Shown piece after piece: positions 63,431 to 64,000 of a DNA stretch of 64,000 nt (position 1 is the stretch's first letter; each line of letters begins with the position of its first letter). Where the stretch lies: assembly GCA_003439945.1 (NCBI GenBank), contig QVRM01006121.1:816501-880500 (forward strand), given 5' to 3'. The notes under the pieces were generated by a model that saw only the letters and a list, made by a program, of their open reading frames with translations, was not told where the DNA came from and made no database searches. This DNA comes from Dermanyssus gallinae. Its lineage: Eukaryota; Arthropoda; Arachnida; Mesostigmata; Dermanyssidae. Both the position numbers and the translations under genes were made by a program.

Positions 63431-64000
63431 TGTTTTGTGACTAAATCGAGAGCGATATAAAAACTTGTAGAGCTCACTAAAGCAAAAAATGGAACACGGG
63501 CTCTAAAAATTGCGAGACAACCACCTCCATAGAAACTCTACTATAGAAACTAAGCACATCGTCGTGTTTGTGAGAAAATTCTGCTTCCTCTGAAGAACAT
63601 ATAACGCTGACTAGAAGTGATGTGATATGGTCGTTTAGACGATAATTCGCCAAAAAGAAGTTATTTTATTAGCTTTCACACCAAATACCTCAAAAGCCTG
63701 ACCCTACGATCATTCACAGCGCTCAAACCCAACACGATCATTTTGCGAGTGCATGCATAAATGATCCAGACTGATTTATTTATTTGATGGAGTAGGTCAT
63801 TTATGCATGCACTTATTATTGATTACTACACTATCACGACTCGCATTACCATAGATATTGTACTAAAGTTATCGCCATGAAATGATCGGATTTGCCTGAA
63901 TGTGTTGGTTTTGAGCGCTGTGAATGATCGTAAGCTTAAAATTTAAAGGTATTAGACGTAAAAGCTATTAAAAGAACATCATTTATTGCGAATTCTCTTC
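63429..64000. mobile_element. Palindromic (foldback) transposon, second copy, cut by window end
   Basis: Begins right after (AT)n with GGTGTTTTGTGACTAAATCG and carries CTTGTAGAGCTCACTAAAG and GAAACTAAGCACATCGTCGTG. Further in are CTGCTTCCTCTGAAGAACAT and GAGTGCATGCATAAATGAT. The centre lies near 63775, where AAGTGCATGCATAAATGACC returns in reverse. The right arm leaves the window about 100-150 bp before its expected end. Same family as 59620-60508 and as the arms at 28.6/30.8 kb. Confidence 0.87.

Noticed and set aside
60824..64000. Next anoctamin exon (R-T-x-Y-G motif)
   Set aside because: Searched by eye in all + frames to the window end; no match, so it is expected beyond 64000.
1..64000. 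CRISPR arrays, prokaryotic operons, rRNA or viral genes
   Set aside because: No regularly spaced direct repeats with unique spacers, no Shine-Dalgarno-linked gene runs, no rRNA-like blocks and no recognisable viral structural genes.

Overview
The window is nuclear DNA of an animal, very probably an arthropod. The evidence is split genes with GT/AG introns whose phases fit, tRNA-derived SINEs, several kinds of non-LTR retrotransposon, mariner-type DNA transposons and about 27 long (AT)n arrays. The commonest retrotransposon type resembles ones I associate with ticks and mites, so a chelicerate is my best guess, at low confidence.

Three protein-coding genes can be supported. (1) A CD36 / scavenger receptor class B gene on + enters from the left. 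Its last four exons (661-841, 1269-1476, 4050-4163, 5181-5312) run through the end of the ectodomain to the C-terminal membrane helix and stop. (2) An anoctamin (TMEM16) gene on + fills most of the window. Five exons (16171-16392, 40517-40632, 43478-43631, 59454-59559, 60723-60823) encode the N-terminal cytosolic dimerisation domain as 233 codons with consistent phases; the membrane part lies beyond 64000. Its 5' side (about 13.5-16.2 kb) is GC-rich and full of triplet repeats. (3) A CAP-superfamily (antigen-5/SCP) gene on - (exons 33238-33569, about 31101-31361, 27702-28047) lies wholly inside the 24-kb first anoctamin intron, in opposite orientation.

The rest is introns and intergenic DNA crowded with mobile elements: LINE fragments near 3.2, 6.3-7.1, 7.4-8.8, 9.3-10.1, 18.8-19.1, 19.5-20.2, 23.1-23.4, 24.1-25.2, 27.0-27.3, 38.0-38.4, 42.9-43.4 and 53.3-56.6 kb; mariner-type transposase remains near 11.2-12.1, 17.0-17.2, 29.1-30.2, 31.8, 44.1-44.9 and 45.2-45.8 kb; five copies of one tRNA-SINE, two of a second, and three of a poly(A)-tailed repeat.

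The least ordinary item is a long-inverted-repeat transposon family. At 28.6-30.85 kb arms of about 400 bp enclose a decayed mariner-type transposase. At 59.6-60.5 kb and from 63.43 kb to beyond the window end, the same arms are joined into near-perfect palindromes with no gene. The two palindromes abut (AT)n arrays. No tRNA, rRNA, CRISPR or prokaryote-type operon is present.
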